In this document: positions 1 through 15,110 of the stretch, piece after piece | How positions within the stretch are numbered: position 1 is the first letter of the stretch | Layout of the letters: each line of letters opens with the position of its first letter | NCBI GenBank assembly: GCA_032718475.1 | Contig: JAUCBJ010001490.1 | Coordinates: forward strand, 62,001 to 126,000 | Source of the DNA: Nemertoderma westbladi | Lineage: Eukaryota; Xenacoelomorpha; Nemertodermatida; Nemertodermatidae | Direction: 5' to 3' | Length of the DNA: 64,000 nt | Translations under genes and position numbers: made by a program | The notes under the pieces: generated by a model | The model's input: the letters and a program-made list of their open reading frames with translations, nothing else | Told to the model about the DNA's origin: nothing | Databases searched by the model: none

Positions 1-2034
1 AACAAGTTTCGGAAACAAGTTGCAGAATCTTGTTGTACTCCTCACCACAGAAACAAGTTTCGGAAACAAGTTGCAGAAACGTGTTGCTGGACTCCCTCAC
101 ACACAGAAACAAGTTTCGGAAACAAGTTGTAGAAAGTTGTTGGACTCCTCACCACAGAAACAAGTTTCGGAAACAAGTTGCAGAAACTTGTTGGACTCCT
201 CACCACAGAAACAAGTTTCGGAAACAAGTTGCAGAGACTTATTGGACTCCTCACACACAGAAACAAGTTTTGGAAACAAGTTGCAGAAACGTGTTGCTGG
301 GCTCCTCACACACAAAACAAGTTTCGGAAACAAGTTGTAGAAACCTGTTGCTGGACTCTTCCACACAGAAACAAGTTGCAGAAATTTGTTTGATTCCTCG
401 CCACAGAAACAAGTTTCGGAAACAAGTTGCAGCAACTTGTTGCTGGGCTCCTCACACACAAAACAAGTTTCGGAAACAAGTTGTAGAAACTTGTTGCTGG
501 ACTACTCACCACAGAAACAAGTTTCGGAAACAAGTTGCAGAAACTTGTTGGACTCCTCACACACAGAAACAATTTGCAGAAACTTGTTGCTGGACTCCTC
601 ACACACAGAAACAAGTTGCAGAAACGTGTTGCTGGGCTCCTCACACACAGAAACAAGTTGCAGAAACGTGTTGCTGGACTCCCTCACACACAGAAACAAG
701 TTTCGGAAACAAGTTGCAGAAACTTGTTGGACTCCTCGCCACAGAAAAAAGTTGCAGAAACTTGTTGGACTCCTCACCACAGAAACAAGTTTCGGAAACA
801 AGTTGCAGAAACTTATTGGACTCCTCACACACAGAAACAAGTTGCAGAAACGTGTTGCTGGACTCCCTCACACACAGAAACAAGTTTCGGAAACAAGTTG
901 CAGAAACTTGTTGGACTCCTCGCCACAGAAAAAAGTTGCAGAAACTTGTTGGACTCCTCACCACAGAAACAAGTTTCGGAAACAAGTTGCAGAAACTTAT
1001 TGGACTCCTCACACACAGAAACAAGTTGCAGAAACGTGTTGCAGGACTCCCTCACACACAGAAACAAGTTTCGGAAACAAGTTGCAGAAACTTGTTGGAC
1101 TCCTCACCACAGAAACAAATTGCAGAAACTTGTTGGACTCCTCGCCATTGAAACAAGTTTCGGAAACAAGTTGCAGAAACTTGTTGGACTCCTCGCCATA
1201 GAAACAAGTTTCGGAAACAAGTTGCAGAAACTTGTTGGACTCCTCACCACAGAAACAAGTTTCGGAAACAAGTTGCAGAAACTTGTTGGACTCCTCGCCA
1301 TAGAAACAAGTTTCGGAAACAAGTTGCAGAAACTTGTTGGACTCCTCGCCATAGAAACAAGTTTCGGAAACAAGTTGCAGAAACTTGTTGGACTCCTCAC
1401 ACACAGAAACAAGTTTCGGAAACAAGTTGCAGAAATTTGTTGGACTCCTCACCACAGAAACAAGTTTCGGAAACAAGTTGCAGAAACTTGTTGGACTCCT
1501 CACACACAGAAACAAGTTTCGGAAACAAGTTGCAGAAACTTGTTGGACTCCTCACACACAGAAACAAGTTTCGGAAACAAGTTGTAGAAACTTGTTGGAC
1601 TCCTCACACACAGAAAGAAGTTTTGGAAACAAGTTGCAGAAACGTGTTGCTGGGCTCCTCACACACAAAACAAGTTTCGGAAACAAGTTGTAGAAACCTG
1701 TTGCTGGACTCTTCCACACAGAAACAAGTTGCAGAAATTTGTTTGATTCCTCGCCACAGAAACAAGTTTCGGAAACAAGTTGCAGCAACTTGTTGCTGGG
1801 CTCCTCACACACAAAACAAGTTTCGGAAACAAGTTGTAGAAACTTGTTGCTGGACTCCTCACCACAGAAACAAGTTTCGGAAACAAGTTGCAGAAACTTG
1901 TTGGACTCCTCACACACAGAAACAAGTTGCAGAAACGTGTTGCTGGACTCCCTCACACACAGAAACAAGTTTCGGAAACAAGTTGCAGAAACTTGTTGGA
2001 CTCCTCGCCCCAGAAAAAAGTTGCAGAAACTTGT

Positions 2035-5000
2035 TGGACTCCTCACCACAGAAACAAGTTTCGGAAACAAGTTGCAGAAACTTATTGGACTCCTCACACA
2101 CAGAAACAAGTTGCAGAAACGTGTTGCAGGACTCCCTCACACACAGAAACAAGTTTCGGAAGCAAGTTGCAGAAACTTGTTGGACTCCTCACCACAGAAA
2201 CTTGTTGGACTCCTCGCCATTGAAACAAGTTTCGGAAACAAGTTGCAGAAACTTGTTGGACTCCTCACCATAGAAACAAGTTTCGGAAACAAGTTGCAGA
2301 AACTTGTTGGACTCCTCACCACAGAAACAAGTTTCGGAAACAAGTTGCAGAAACTTGTTGGACTCCTCGCCATAGAAACAAGTTTCGGAAACAAGTTGCA
2401 GAAACTTGTTGGACTCCTCGCCATAGAAACAAGTTTCGGAAACAAGTTGCAGAAACTTGTTGGACTCCTCACACACAGAAACAAGTTTCGGAAACAAGTT
2501 GCAGAAATTTGTTGGACTCCTCACCACAGAAACAAGTTTCGGAAACAAGTTGCAGAAACTTGTTGGACTCCTCACACACAGAAACAAGTTTCGGAAACAA
2601 GTTGCAGAAACTTGTTGGACTCCTCACACACAGAAACAAGTTTCGGAAACAAGTTGCAGAAACTTGTTGGACTCCTCACACACAGAAAGAAGTTTTGGAA
2701 ACAAGTTGCAAAAACGTGTTGCTGGACTCCCTCACACACAGAAACAAGTTTCGGTAACAAGTTGCAGAAACTTGTTGGACTCCTCACACACAGAAACAAG
2801 TTGCAGAAACTTGTTGGACTCCTCACCACAGAAACAAATTTCGGAAACAAGTTGCAGAAACTTGTTGGACTCCTCGCCATAGAAACAAGTTTCGGAAACA
2901 AGTTGCAGAAACTTGTTGGACTCCTCACACACAGAAACAAGTTTCGGAAACAAGTTGCAGAAACTTGTTGGACTCCTCACCACAGAAACAAGTTTCGGAA
3001 ACAAGTTGCAGAGACTTATTGGACTCCTCACACACAGAAACAAGTTTTGGAAACAAGTTGCAGAAACGTGTTGCTGGGCTCCTCACACACAAAACAAGTT
3101 TCGGAAACAAGTTGTAGAAACCTGTTGCTGGACTCTTCCACACAGAAACAAGTTGCAGAAATTTGTTTGATTCCTCGCCACAGAAACAAGTTTCGGAAAC
3201 AAGTTGCAGCAACTTGTTGCTGGGCTCCTCACACACAAAACAAGTTTCGGAAACAAGTTGTAGAAACTTGTTGCTGGACTACTCACCACAGAAACAAGTT
3301 TCGGAAACAAGTTGCAGAAACTTGTTGGACTCCTCACACACAGAAACAAGTTGCAGAAACGTGTTGCTGGACTCCCTCACACACAGCAACAAGTTTCGGA
3401 AACAAGTTGCAGAAACTTGTTGGACTCCTCGCCACAGAAAAAAGTTGCAGAAACTTGTTGGACTCCTCACCACAGAAACAAGTTTCGGAAACAAGTTGCA
3501 GAAACTTATTGGACTCCTCACACACAGAAACAAGTTGCAGAAACGTGTTGCAGGACTCCCTCACACACAGAAACAAGTTTCGGAAACAAGTTGCAGAAAC
3601 TTGTTGGACTCCTCACCACAGAAACAAATTGCAGAAACTTGTTGGACTCCTCGCCATTGAAACAAGTTTCGGAAACAAGTTGCAGAAACTTGTTGGACTC
3701 CTCGCCATAGAAACAAGTTTCGGAAACAAGTTGCAGAAACTTGTTGGACTCCTCACCACAGAAACAAGTTTCGGAAACAAGTTGCAGAAACTTGTTGGAC
3801 TCCTCGCCATAGAAACAAGTTTCGGAAACAAGTTGCAGAAACTTGTTGGACTCCTCGCCATAGAAACAAGTTTCGGAAACAAGTTGCAGAAACTTGTTGG
3901 ACTCCTCACACACAGAAACAAGTTTCGGAAACAAGTTGCAGAAACTTGTTGGACTCCTCACACACAGAAAGAAGTTTTGGAAACAAGTTGCAAAAACGTG
4001 TTGCTGGACTCCCTCACACACAGAAACAAGTTTCGGTAACAAGTTGCAGAAACTTGTTGGACTCCTCACACACAGAAACAAGTTGCAGAAACTTGTTGGA
4101 CTCCTCACACACAGAAATAAGTTTCAGAAACAAGTTGCAGAAACTTGTTGGACTCCTCGCCATAGAAACAAGTTTCGGAAACAAGTTGCAGAATCTTGTT
4201 GTACTCCTCACCACAGAAACAAGTTTCGGAAACAAGTTGCAGAAACGTGTTGCAGAAACTTGTTGGACTCCTCACACACAGAAATAAGTTTCGGAAACAA
4301 GTTGCAGAAACTTGTTGGACTCCTCGCCATAGAAACAAGTTTCGGAAACAAGTTGCAGAAACTTGTTGGACTCCTCACCACAGAAACAAGTTTCGGAAAC
4401 AAGTTGCAGAAACTTGTTGGACTCCTCGCCATAGAAACAAGTTTCGGAAACAAGTTGCAGAAACTTGTTGGACTCCTCGCCATAGAAACAAGTTTCGGAA
4501 ACAAGTTGCAGAAACTTGTTGGACTCCTCACACACAGAAACAAGTTTCGGAAACAAGTTGCAGAAACTTGTTGGACTCCTCACACACAGAAAGAAGTTTT
4601 GGAAACAAGTTGCAAAAACGTGTTGCTGGACTCCCTCACACACAGAAACAAGTTTCGGTAACAAGTTGCAGAAACTTGTTGGACTCCTCACACACAGAAA
4701 CAAGTTGCAGAAACTTGTTGGACTCCTCACACACAGAAATAAGTTTCGGAAACAAGTTGCAGAAACTTGTTGGACTCCTCGCCATAGAAACAAGTTTCGG
4801 AAACAAGTTGCAGAATCTTGTTGTACTCCTCACCACAGAAACAAGTTTCGGAAACAAGTTGCAGAAACGTGTTGCTGGACTCCCTCACACACAGAAACAA
4901 GTTTCGGAAACAAGTTGTAGAAAGTTGTTGGACTCCTCACCACAGAAACAAGTTTCGGAAACAAGTTGCAGAAACTTATTGGACTCCTCACACACAGAAA

Positions 5001-7870
5001 CAAGTTGCAGAAACGTGTTGCAGGACTCCCTCACACACAGAAACAAGTTTCGGAAGCAAGTTGCAGAAACTTGTTGGACTCCTCACCACAGAAACTTGTT
5101 GGACTCCTCGCCATTGAAACAAGTTTCGGAAACAAGTTGCAGAAACTTGTTGGACTCCTCACCATAGAAACAAGTTTCGGAAACAAGTTGCAGAAACTTG
5201 TTGGACTCCTCACCACAGAAACAAGTTTCGGAAACAAGTTGCAGAAACTTGTTGGACTCCTCGCCATAGAAACAAGTTTCGGAAACAAGTTGCAGAAACT
5301 TGTTGGACTCCTCGCCATAGAAACAAGTTTCGGAAACAAGTTGCAGAAACTTGTTGGACTCCTCACACACAGAAACAAGTTTCGGAAACAAGTTGCAGAA
5401 ATTTGTTGGACTCCTCACCACAGAAACAAGTTTCGGAAACAAGTTGCAGAAACTTGTTGGACTCCTCACACACAGAAACAAGTTTCGGAAACAAGTTGCA
5501 GAAACTTGTTGGACTCCTCACACACAGAAACAAGTTTCGGAAACAAGTTGCAGAAACTTGTTGGACTCCTCACACACAGAAAGAAGTTTTGGAAACAAGT
5601 TGCAAAAACGTGTTGCTGGACTCCCTCACACACAGAAACAAGTTTCGGTAACAAGTTGCAGAAACTTGTTGGACTCCTCACACACAGAAACAAGTTGCAG
5701 AAACTTGTTGGACTCCTCACCACAGAAACAAATTTCGGAAACAAGTTGCAGAAACTTGTTGGACTCCTCGCCATAGAAACAAGTTTCGGAAACAAGTTGC
5801 AGAAACTTGTTGGACTCCTCACACACAGAAACAAGTTTCGGAAACAAGTTGCAGAAACTTGTTGGACTCCTCACCACAGAAACAAGTTTCGGAAACAAGT
5901 TGCAGAGACTTATTGGACTCCTCACACACAGAAACAAGTTTTGGAAACAAGTTGCAGAAACGTGTTGCTGGGCTCCTCACACACAAAACAAGTTTCGGAA
6001 ACAAGTTGTAGAAACCTGTTGCTGGACTCTTCCACACAGAAACAAGTTGCAGAAATTTGTTTGATTCCTCGCCACAGAAACAAGTTTCGGAAACAAGTTG
6101 CAGCAACTTGTTGCTGGGCTCCTCACACACAAAACAAGTTTCGGAAACAAGTTGTAGAAACTTGTTGCTGGACTACTCACCACAGAAACAAGTTTCGGAA
6201 ACAAGTTGCAGAAACTTGTTGGACTCCTCACACACAGAAACAAGTTGCAGAAACGTGTTGCTGGACTCCCTCACACACAGCAACAAGTTTCGGAAACAAG
6301 TTGCAGAAACTTGTTGGACTCCTCGCCACAGAAAAAAGTTGCAGAAACTTGTTGGACTCCTCACCACAGAAACAAGTTTCGGAAACAAGTTGCAGAAACT
6401 TATTGGACTCCTCACACACAGAAACAAGTTGCAGAAACGTGTTGCAGGACTCCCTCACACACAGAAACAAGTTTCGGAAACAAGTTGCAGAAACTTGTTG
6501 GACTCCTCACCACAGAAACAAATTGCAGAAACTTGTTGGACTCCTCGCCATTGAAACAAGTTTCGGAAACAAGTTGCAGAAACTTGTTGGACTCCTCGCC
6601 ATAGAAACAAGTTTCGGAAACAAGTTGCAGAAACTTGTTGGACTCCTCACCACAGAAACAAGTTTCGGAAACAAGTTGCAGAAACTTGTTGGACTCCTCG
6701 CCATAGAAACAAGTTTCGGAAACAAGTTGCAGAAACTTGTTGGACTCCTCGCCATAGAAACAAGTTTCGGAAACAAGTTGCAGAAACTTGTTGGACTCCT
6801 CACACACAGAAACAAGTTTCGGAAACAAGTTGCAGAAACTTGTTGGACTCCTCACACACAGAAAGAAGTTTTGGAAACAAGTTGCAAAAACGTGTTGCTG
6901 GACTCCCTCACACACAGAAACAAGTTTCGGTAACAAGTTGCAGAAACTTGTTGGACTCCTCACACACAGAAACAAGTTGCAGAAACTTGTTGGACTCCTC
7001 ACACACAGAAATAAGTTTCAGAAACAAGTTGCAGAAACTTGTTGGACTCCTCGCCATAGAAACAAGTTTCGGAAACAAGTTGCAGAATCTTGTTGTACTC
7101 CTCACCACAGAAACAAGTTTCGGAAACAAGTTGCAGAAACGTGTTGCAGAAACTTGTTGGACTCCTCACACACAGAAATAAGTTTCGGAAACAAGTTGCA
7201 GAAACTTGTTGGACTCCTCGCCATAGAAACAAGTTTCGGAAACAAGTTGCAGAAACTTGTTGGACTCCTCACCACAGAAACAAGTTTCGGAAACAAGTTG
7301 CAGAAACTTGTTGGACTCCTCGCCATAGAAACAAGTTTCGGAAACAAGTTGCAGAAACTTGTTGGACTCCTCGCCATAGAAACAAGTTTCGGAAACAAGT
7401 TGCAGAAACTTGTTGGACTCCTCACACACAGAAACAAGTTTCGGAAACAAGTTGCAGAAACTTGTTGGACTCCTCACACACAGAAAGAAGTTTTGGAAAC
7501 AAGTTGCAAAAACGTGTTGCTGGACTCCCTCACACACAGAAACAAGTTTCGGTAACAAGTTGCAGAAACTTGTTGGACTCCTCACACACAGAAACAAGTT
7601 GCAGAAACTTGTTGGACTCCTCACACACAGAAATAAGTTTCGGAAACAAGTTGCAGAAACTTGTTGGACTCCTCGCCATAGAAACAAGTTTCGGAAACAA
7701 GTTGCAGAATCTTGTTGTACTCCTCACCACAGAAACAAGTTTCGGAAACAAGTTGCAGAAACGTGTTGCTGGACTCCCTCACACACAGAAACAAGTTTCG
7801 GAAACAAGTTGTAGAAAGTTGTTGGACTCCTCACCACAGAAACAAGTTTCGGAAACAAGTTGCAGAAACT
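2035..7870. repeat. Higher-order tandem duplication inside the minisatellite, period 2,894 bp
   Basis: The block from about 2035 to 4928 is repeated at about 4929-7870 with the same order of unit variants. A rare variant with GGAAGCAAG starts at 2158 and again at 5052, exactly 2,894 bp apart. The copies diverge upstream of about 2035/4929 and after about 4976/7870. The start of the window (from base 30) also matches sequence from 4818 (offset 4,788) and from 7712 (offset 7,682). This block has therefore been copied more than once. Confidence 0.85.
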
Positions 7871-10800
7871 TGTTGGACTCCTCACCACAGAAACAAGTTT
7901 CGGAAACAAGTTGCAGAGACTTATTGGACTCCTCACACACAGAAACAAGTTTTGGAAACAAGTTGCAGAAACGTGTTGCTGGGCTCCTCACACACAAAAC
8001 AAGTTTCGGAAACAAGTTGTAGAAACCTGTTGCTGGACTCTTCCACACAGAAACAAGTTGCAGAAATTTGTTTGATTCCTCGCCACAGAAACAAGTTTCG
8101 GAAACAAGTTGCAGCAACTTGTTGCTGGGCTCCTCACACACAAAACAAGTTTCGGAAACAAGTTGTAGAAACTTGTTGCTGGACTACTCACCACAGAAAC
8201 AAGTTTCGGAAACAAGTTGCAGAAACTTGTTGGACTCCTCACACACAGAAACAATTTGCAGAAACTTGTTGCTGGACTCCTCACACACAGAAACAAGTTG
8301 CAGAAACGTGTTGCTGGGCTCCTCACACACAGAAACAAGTTGCAGAAACGTGTTGCTGGACTCCCTCACACACAGAAACAAGTTTCGGAAACAAGTTGCA
8401 GAAACTTGTTGGACTCCTCGCCACAGAAAAAAGTTGCAGAAACTTGTTGGACTCCTCACCACAGAAACAAGTTTCGGAAACAAGTTGCAGAAACTTATTG
8501 GACTCCTCACACACAGAAACAAGTTGCAGAAACGTGTTGCAGGACTCCCTCACACACAGAAACAAGTTTCGGAAACAAGTTGCAGAAACTTGTTGGACTC
8601 CTCACCACAGAAACAAATTGCAGAAACTTGTTGGACTCCTCGCCATTGAAACAAGTTGCAGAAACTTGTTGGACTCCTCGCCATAGAAACAAGTTTCGGA
8701 AACAAGTTGCAGAAACTTGTTGGACTCCTCACCACAGAAACAAGTTTCGGAAACAAGTTGCAGAAACTTGTTGGACTCCTCGCCATAGAAACAAGTTTCG
8801 GAAACAAGTTGCAGAAACTTGTTGGACTCCTCGCCATAGAAACAAGTTTCGGAAACAAGTTGCAGAAACTTGTTGGACTCCTCACACACAGAAACAAGTT
8901 TCGGAAACAAGTTGCAGAAATTTGTTGGACTCCTCACCACAGAAACAAGTTTCGGAAACAAGTTGCAGAAACTTGTTGGACTCCTCACACACAGAAACAA
9001 GTTTCGGAAACAAGTTGCAGAAACTTGTTGGACTCCTCACACACAGAAACAAGTTTCGGAAACAAGTTGCAGAAACTTGTTGGACTCCTCACACACAGAA
9101 AGAAGTTTTGGAAACAAGTTGCAAAAACGTGTTGCTGGACTCCCTCACACACAGAAACAAGTTTCGGTAACAAGTTGCAGAAACTTGTTGGACTCCTCAC
9201 ACACAGAAACAAGTTGCAGAAACTTGTTGGACTCCTCACACACAGAAATAAGTTTCGGAAACAAGTTGCAGAAACTTGTTGGACTCCTCGCCATAGAAAC
9301 AAGTTTCGGAAACAAGTTGCAGAATCTTGTTGTACTCCTCACCACAGAAACAAGTTTCGGAAACAAGTTGCAGAAACGTGTTGCTGGACTCCCTCACACA
9401 CAGAAACAAGTTTCGGAAACAAGTTGTAGAAAGTTGTTGGACTCCTCACCACAGAAACAAGTTTCGGAAACAAGTTGCAGAAACGTGTTGCTGGACTCCC
9501 TCACACACAGAAACAAGTTTCGGAAACAAGTTGTAGAAACTTGATGGACTCCTCGCCACAGAAACAAGTTTCGGAAACAAGTTGCAGAAACTTGTTGGAC
9601 TCCTCGCCATAGAGACAAGTTTCGGAAACAAATTTCGGAAACAAGTTTCAGAAACAAGTTGCAGAAACTTGTTGGACTCCTCACACACAGAAACAAGTTT
9701 CTGAAACAAGTTGCAGAAACTTGTTGGACTCCTCGCCATAGAAACAAGTTTCGGAAACAAATTTCGGAAACAAGTTTCAGAAACAAGTTGCAGAAACTTG
9801 TTGGACTCCTCACACACAGAAACAAGTTTCTGAAACAAGTTGCAGAAACTTGTTGGACTCCTCACCACAGAAACAAGTTTCGGAAATAAGTTGCAGAAAC
9901 TTGTTGGACTCCTCACACACATAAACAACTTGCAGAAACGTGTTGCTGGACTCCCTCACACACAGAAACAAGTTTCGGAAACAAGTTGCAGGAACTTGTT
10001 GCTGGACTCTTCACACACAGAAACAAGTTTCGGAAAAAAGTTATAGAAACTTGAGGGACTCCTCACCACAGAAACAAGTTACAGAAACTTATTGCTGGAC
10101 TCCTCACACACAGAAACAAGTTTCGGAAACAAGTTGCAGGAACTTGTTGGACTCCTCACACACAGAAACAATTTGCAGAAACTTGTTGCTGGACTCCTCA
10201 CACACAGAAACAAGTTTCCGAAACCAGTTGCAGAAACTTGTTGGACTCCTCACACACAGAAACAATTTGCAGAAACTTGTTGCTGGACTCCTCACACACA
10301 GAAACAAGTTTCGGAAACCAGTTGCAGAAACTTGTTGGACTCTTCATACACAGAAACAAGTTTCGGAAACAAGTTGCAGGAACTTGTTGGACTCCTCACA
10401 CACAGAAACAATTTGCAGAAACTTGTTGCTGGACTCCTCACACACAGAAATAACTTTCGGAAACCAGTTGCAGAAACTTGTTGGACTCTTCATACACAGA
10501 AACAAGTTTCGGAAACAAGTTGCAGGAACTTGTAGCTGGACTCTTCACACACAAAAACAAGTTTCGGAAACCAGTTGCAGAAACTTGTTGGTCTCTTCAT
10601 ACACAGAAACAAGTTTCGGAAACAAGTTGCAGGAACTTGTTGGACTCCTCACACACAGAAACAATTTGCAGAAACTTGTTGCTGGACTCCTCACACACAG
10701 AAATAACTTTCGGAAACCAGTTGCAGAAACTTGTTGGACTCTTCATACACAGAAACAAGTTTCGGAAACAAGTTGCAGGAACTTGTAGCTGGACTCTTCA

Positions 10801-11835
10801 CACACAAAAACAAGTTTCAGAAACTTGATGCTGGGCTCCTCACACACAGAAACAAGTTTCGGAAACAAGTTTCAGAAACTTGTTGCCGGACTCATCACAC
10901 ACAGAAACAAGATTCGGAAACAAGTTGCAGAAACGTGTTGCTGGGCTCCTCACACACAAAACAAGTTTCGGAAACAAGTTGTAGAAACCTGTTGCTGGAC
11001 TCTTCCACACAGAAACAAGTTGCCGAAATTTGTTTGATTCCTCGCCAAAGAAACAAGTTTCGGAAACAAGTTGCAGCAACTTGTTGCTGGGCTCCTCACA
11101 CACATAACAAGTTTCGGAAACAAGTTGTAGAAACTTGTTGCTGGACTCCTCACCACAGAAACAAGTTTCCGAAACAAGTTGCAGAAACTTGTTGGACTCC
11201 TCACACACAGAAACAAGTTGCAGAAACGTGTTGCTGGACTCCCTCACACACAGAAACAAGTTTCGGAAACAAGTTGCAGAAACTTGTTGGACTCCTCGCC
11301 ACAGAAAAAAGTTGCAGAAACTTGTTGGACTCCTCACCACAGAAACAAGTTTCGGAAACAAGTTGCAGAAACTTATTGGACTCCTCACACACAGAAACAA
11401 GTTGCAGAAACGTGTTGCAGGACTCCCTCACACACAGAAACAAGTTTCGGAAACAAGTTGCAGAAACTTTTTGGACTCCTCACCACAGAAACAAATTGCA
11501 GAAACTTGTTGGACTCCTCGCCATTGAAACAAGTTTCGGAAACAAGTTGCAGAAACTTGTTGGACTCCTCGCCATAGAAACAAGTTTCGGAAACAAGTTG
11601 CAGAAACTTGTTGGACTCCTCACCACAGAAACAAGTTTCGGAAACAAGTTGCAGAAACTTGTTGGACTCCTCACCACAGAAACAAGTTTCGGAAACAAGT
11701 TGCAGAAACTTGTTGGACTCCTCGCCATAGAAACAAATTTCGGAAACAAGTTGCAGAAACTTGTTGGACTCCTCACACACAGAAACAAGTTTCGGAAACA
11801 AGTTGCAGAAACTTGTTGGACTCCTCACCACAGAA

Positions 11836-14800
11836 ACAAGTTTCGGAAACAAGTTGCAGAGACTTATTGGACTCCTCACACACAGAAACAAGTTTTGGAA
11901 ACAAGTTGCAGAAACGTGTTGCTGGACTTCCTCACACACAGAAACAAGTTGCAGAAACTTGTTGGACTCCTCACCACAGAAACAAGTTTCGGAAACAAGT
12001 TACAGAAACGTGTTGCTGGACTCCCTCACACACAGAAACAAGTTTCGGAAACAAGTTGTAGAAAGTTGTTGGACTCCTCACCACAGAAACAAGTTTCGGA
12101 AACAAGTTGCAGAAACGCGTTGCTGGACTCCCTCACACACAGAAACAAGTTTCGGAAACAAGTTGTAGAAACTTGTTGGACTCCTCACCACAGAAACAAG
12201 TTTCGGAAACAAGTTGCAGAAACGTGTTGCTGGACTCCCTCACACACAGAAACAAATTTCGGAAACAAGTTGCAGAAACTTGTTGGACTCCTCGCCATAC
12301 AAACAAGTTTCGGAAACAAATTTCGGAAACAAGTTTCAGAAACAAGTTGCAGAAACTTGTTGGACTCCTCACACACAGAAACAAGTTTCTGAAACAAGTT
12401 GCAGAAACTTGTTGGACTCCTCACCACAGAAACAAGTTTCGGTAATAAGTTGCAGAAACTTGTTGGACTCCTCACCACAGAAACAAGTTTCGGAAACAAG
12501 TTGCAGAAACTTGTTGGACTTCTCACCACAGAAACAAGTTGCAGAAACGTGTTGCTGGACTCCCTCACACACAGAAACAAGTTTCGGAAACAAGTTGCAG
12601 AAACTTGTTGGACTCCTCACCACAGAAACAAGTTGCAGAAACTTGTTGGACTCCTCACCACAGAAACAAGTTTCGGAAACAAGTTGCAGAAACTTGTTGG
12701 ACTCCTCGCCATAGAAACAAGTTTCGGAAACAAGTTGCAGAAACTTTTTGGACTCCTCACCACAGAAACAAGTTTCGGAAACAAGTTGCAGAAACTTGTT
12801 GGACTCCTTACACACAGAAACAAGTTTCAGAAACAAGTTGCAGAAATTTGTTGGACTCCTCACCACAGAAACAAGTTTCGGAAACAAGTTGCAGAAACTT
12901 GTTGGACTCCTCACACACAGAAACAAGTTTCGGAAACAAGTTGCAGAAACTTGTTGGACTCCTCGCACACAGAAACAAGTTTCGGAAACAAGTTGCAGAA
13001 ACTTGTTGGACTCCTCACACACAGAAAGAAGTTTTGGAAACAAGTTGCAAAAACGTGTTGCTGGACTCCCTCACACACAGAAACAAGTTGCAGAAACTTG
13101 TTGGACTCCTCACACACAGAAATAAGTTTCGGAAACAAGTTGCAGAAACTTGTTGGACTCCTCACACACAGAAACAATTTGCAGAAACTTGTTGCTGGAC
13201 TCCTCACACACAGAAATAACTTTCGGAAACCAGTTGCAGAAACTTGTTGGACTCTTCATACACAGAAACAAGTTTCGGAAACAAGTTGCAGGAACTTGTA
13301 GCTGGACTCTTCACACACAAAAACAAGTTTCAGAAACTTGATGCTGGGCTCCTCACACACAGAAACAAGTTTCGGAAACAAGTTTCAGAAACTTGTTGCC
13401 GGACTCATCACACACAGAAACAAGATTCGGAAACAAGTTGCAGAAACGTGTTGCTGGGCTCCTCACACACAAAACAAGTTTCGGAAACAAGTTGCAGAGA
13501 CTTATTGGACTCCTCACACACAGAAACAAGTTTTGGAAACAAGTTGCAGAAACGTGTTGCTGGACTTCCTCACACACAGAAACAAGTTGCAGAAACTTGT
13601 TGGACTCCTCACCACAGAAACAAGTTTCGGAAACAAGTTACAGAAACGTGTTGCTGGACTCCCTCACACACAGAAACAAGTTTCGGAAACAAGTTGTAGA
13701 AAGTTGTTGGACTCCTCACCACAGAAACAAGTTTCGGAAACAAGTTGCAGAAACGCGTTGCTGGACTCCCTCACACACAGAAACAAGTTTCGGAAACAAG
13801 TTGTAGAAACTTGTTGGACTCCTCACCACAGAAACAAGTTTCGGAAACAAGTTGCAGAAACGTGTTGCTGGACTCCCTCACACACAGAAACAAATTTCGG
13901 AAACAAGTTGCAGAAACTTGTTGGACTCCTCGCCATACAAACAAGTTTCGGAAACAAATTTCGGAAACAAGTTTCAGAAACAAGTTGCAGAAACTTGTTG
14001 GACTCCTCACACACAGAAACAAGTTTCTGAAACAAGTTGCAGAAACTTGTTGGACTCCTCACCACAGAAACAAGTTTCGGTAATAAGTTGCAGAAACTTG
14101 TTGGACTCCTCACCACAGAAACAAGTTTCGGAAACAAGTTGCAGAAACTTGTTGGACTTCTCACCACAGAAACAAGTTGCAGAAACGTGTTGCTGGACTC
14201 CCTCACACACAGAAACAAGTTTCGGAAACAAGTTGCAGAAACTTGTTGGACTCCTCACCACAGAAACAAGTTGCAGAAACTTGTTGGACTCCTCACCACA
14301 GAAACAAGTTTCGGAAACAAGTTGCAGAAACTTGTTGGACTCCTCGCCATAGAAACAAGTTTCGGAAACAAGTTGCAGAAACTTTTTGGACTCCTCACCA
14401 CAGAAACAAGTTTCGGAAACAAGTTGCAGAAACTTGTTGGACTCCTTACACACAGAAACAAGTTTCAGAAACAAGTTGCAGAAATTTGTTGGACTCCTCA
14501 CCACAGAAACAAGTTTCGGAAACAAGTTGCAGAAACTTGTTGGACTCCTCACACACAGAAACAAGTTTCGGAAACAAGTTGCAGAAACTTGTTGGACTCC
14601 TCGCACACAGAAACAAGTTTCGGAAACAAGTTGCAGAAACTTGTTGGACTCCTCACACACAGAAAGAAGTTTTGGAAACAAGTTGCAAAAACGTGTTGCT
14701 GGACTCCCTCACACACAGAAACAAGTTGCAGAAACTTGTTGGACTCCTCACACACAGAAATAAGTTTCGGAAACAAGTTGCAGAAACTTGTTGGACTCCT

Positions 14801-15110
14801 CACACACAGAAACAATTTGCAGAAACTTGTTGCTGGACTCCTCACACACAGAAATAACTTTCGGAAACCAGTTGCAGAAACTTGTTGGACTCTTCATACA
14901 CAGAAACAAGTTTCGGAAACAAGTTGCAGGAACTTGTAGCTGGACTCTTCACACACAAAAACAAGTTTCAGAAACTTGATGCTGGGCTCCTCACACACAG
15001 AAACAAGTTTCGGAAACAAGTTTCAGAAACTTGTTGCCGGACTCATCACACACAGAAACAAGATTCGGAAACAAGTTGCAGAAACGTGTTGCTGGGCTCC
15101 TCACACACAA
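11836..15110. repeat. Higher-order tandem duplication inside the minisatellite, period 1,638 bp
   Basis: Variant order from about 11836 to 13473 is repeated from about 13474 to 15110. Examples are the rare GAAACGCGTTGC variant at about 12113 and 13751, and the AACCAGTTGCAG variants near 13226 and 14864. A longer relation with offset 4,151 links 10825-11940 to 14976-16090, and an offset of 8,100 links 9840-10046 to 17940-18146. Recent nested duplications best explain this. Confidence 0.8.

Noticed and set aside
1739-4039. 766-codon plus-strand reading frame (and a 655-codon one at 4966-6933) as a repetitive protein gene
   Set aside because: Long frames occur in several phases on both strands because the 51/52-bp unit contains few stops. 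There is no start context, no splice signals and no codon bias separating one frame from the others.
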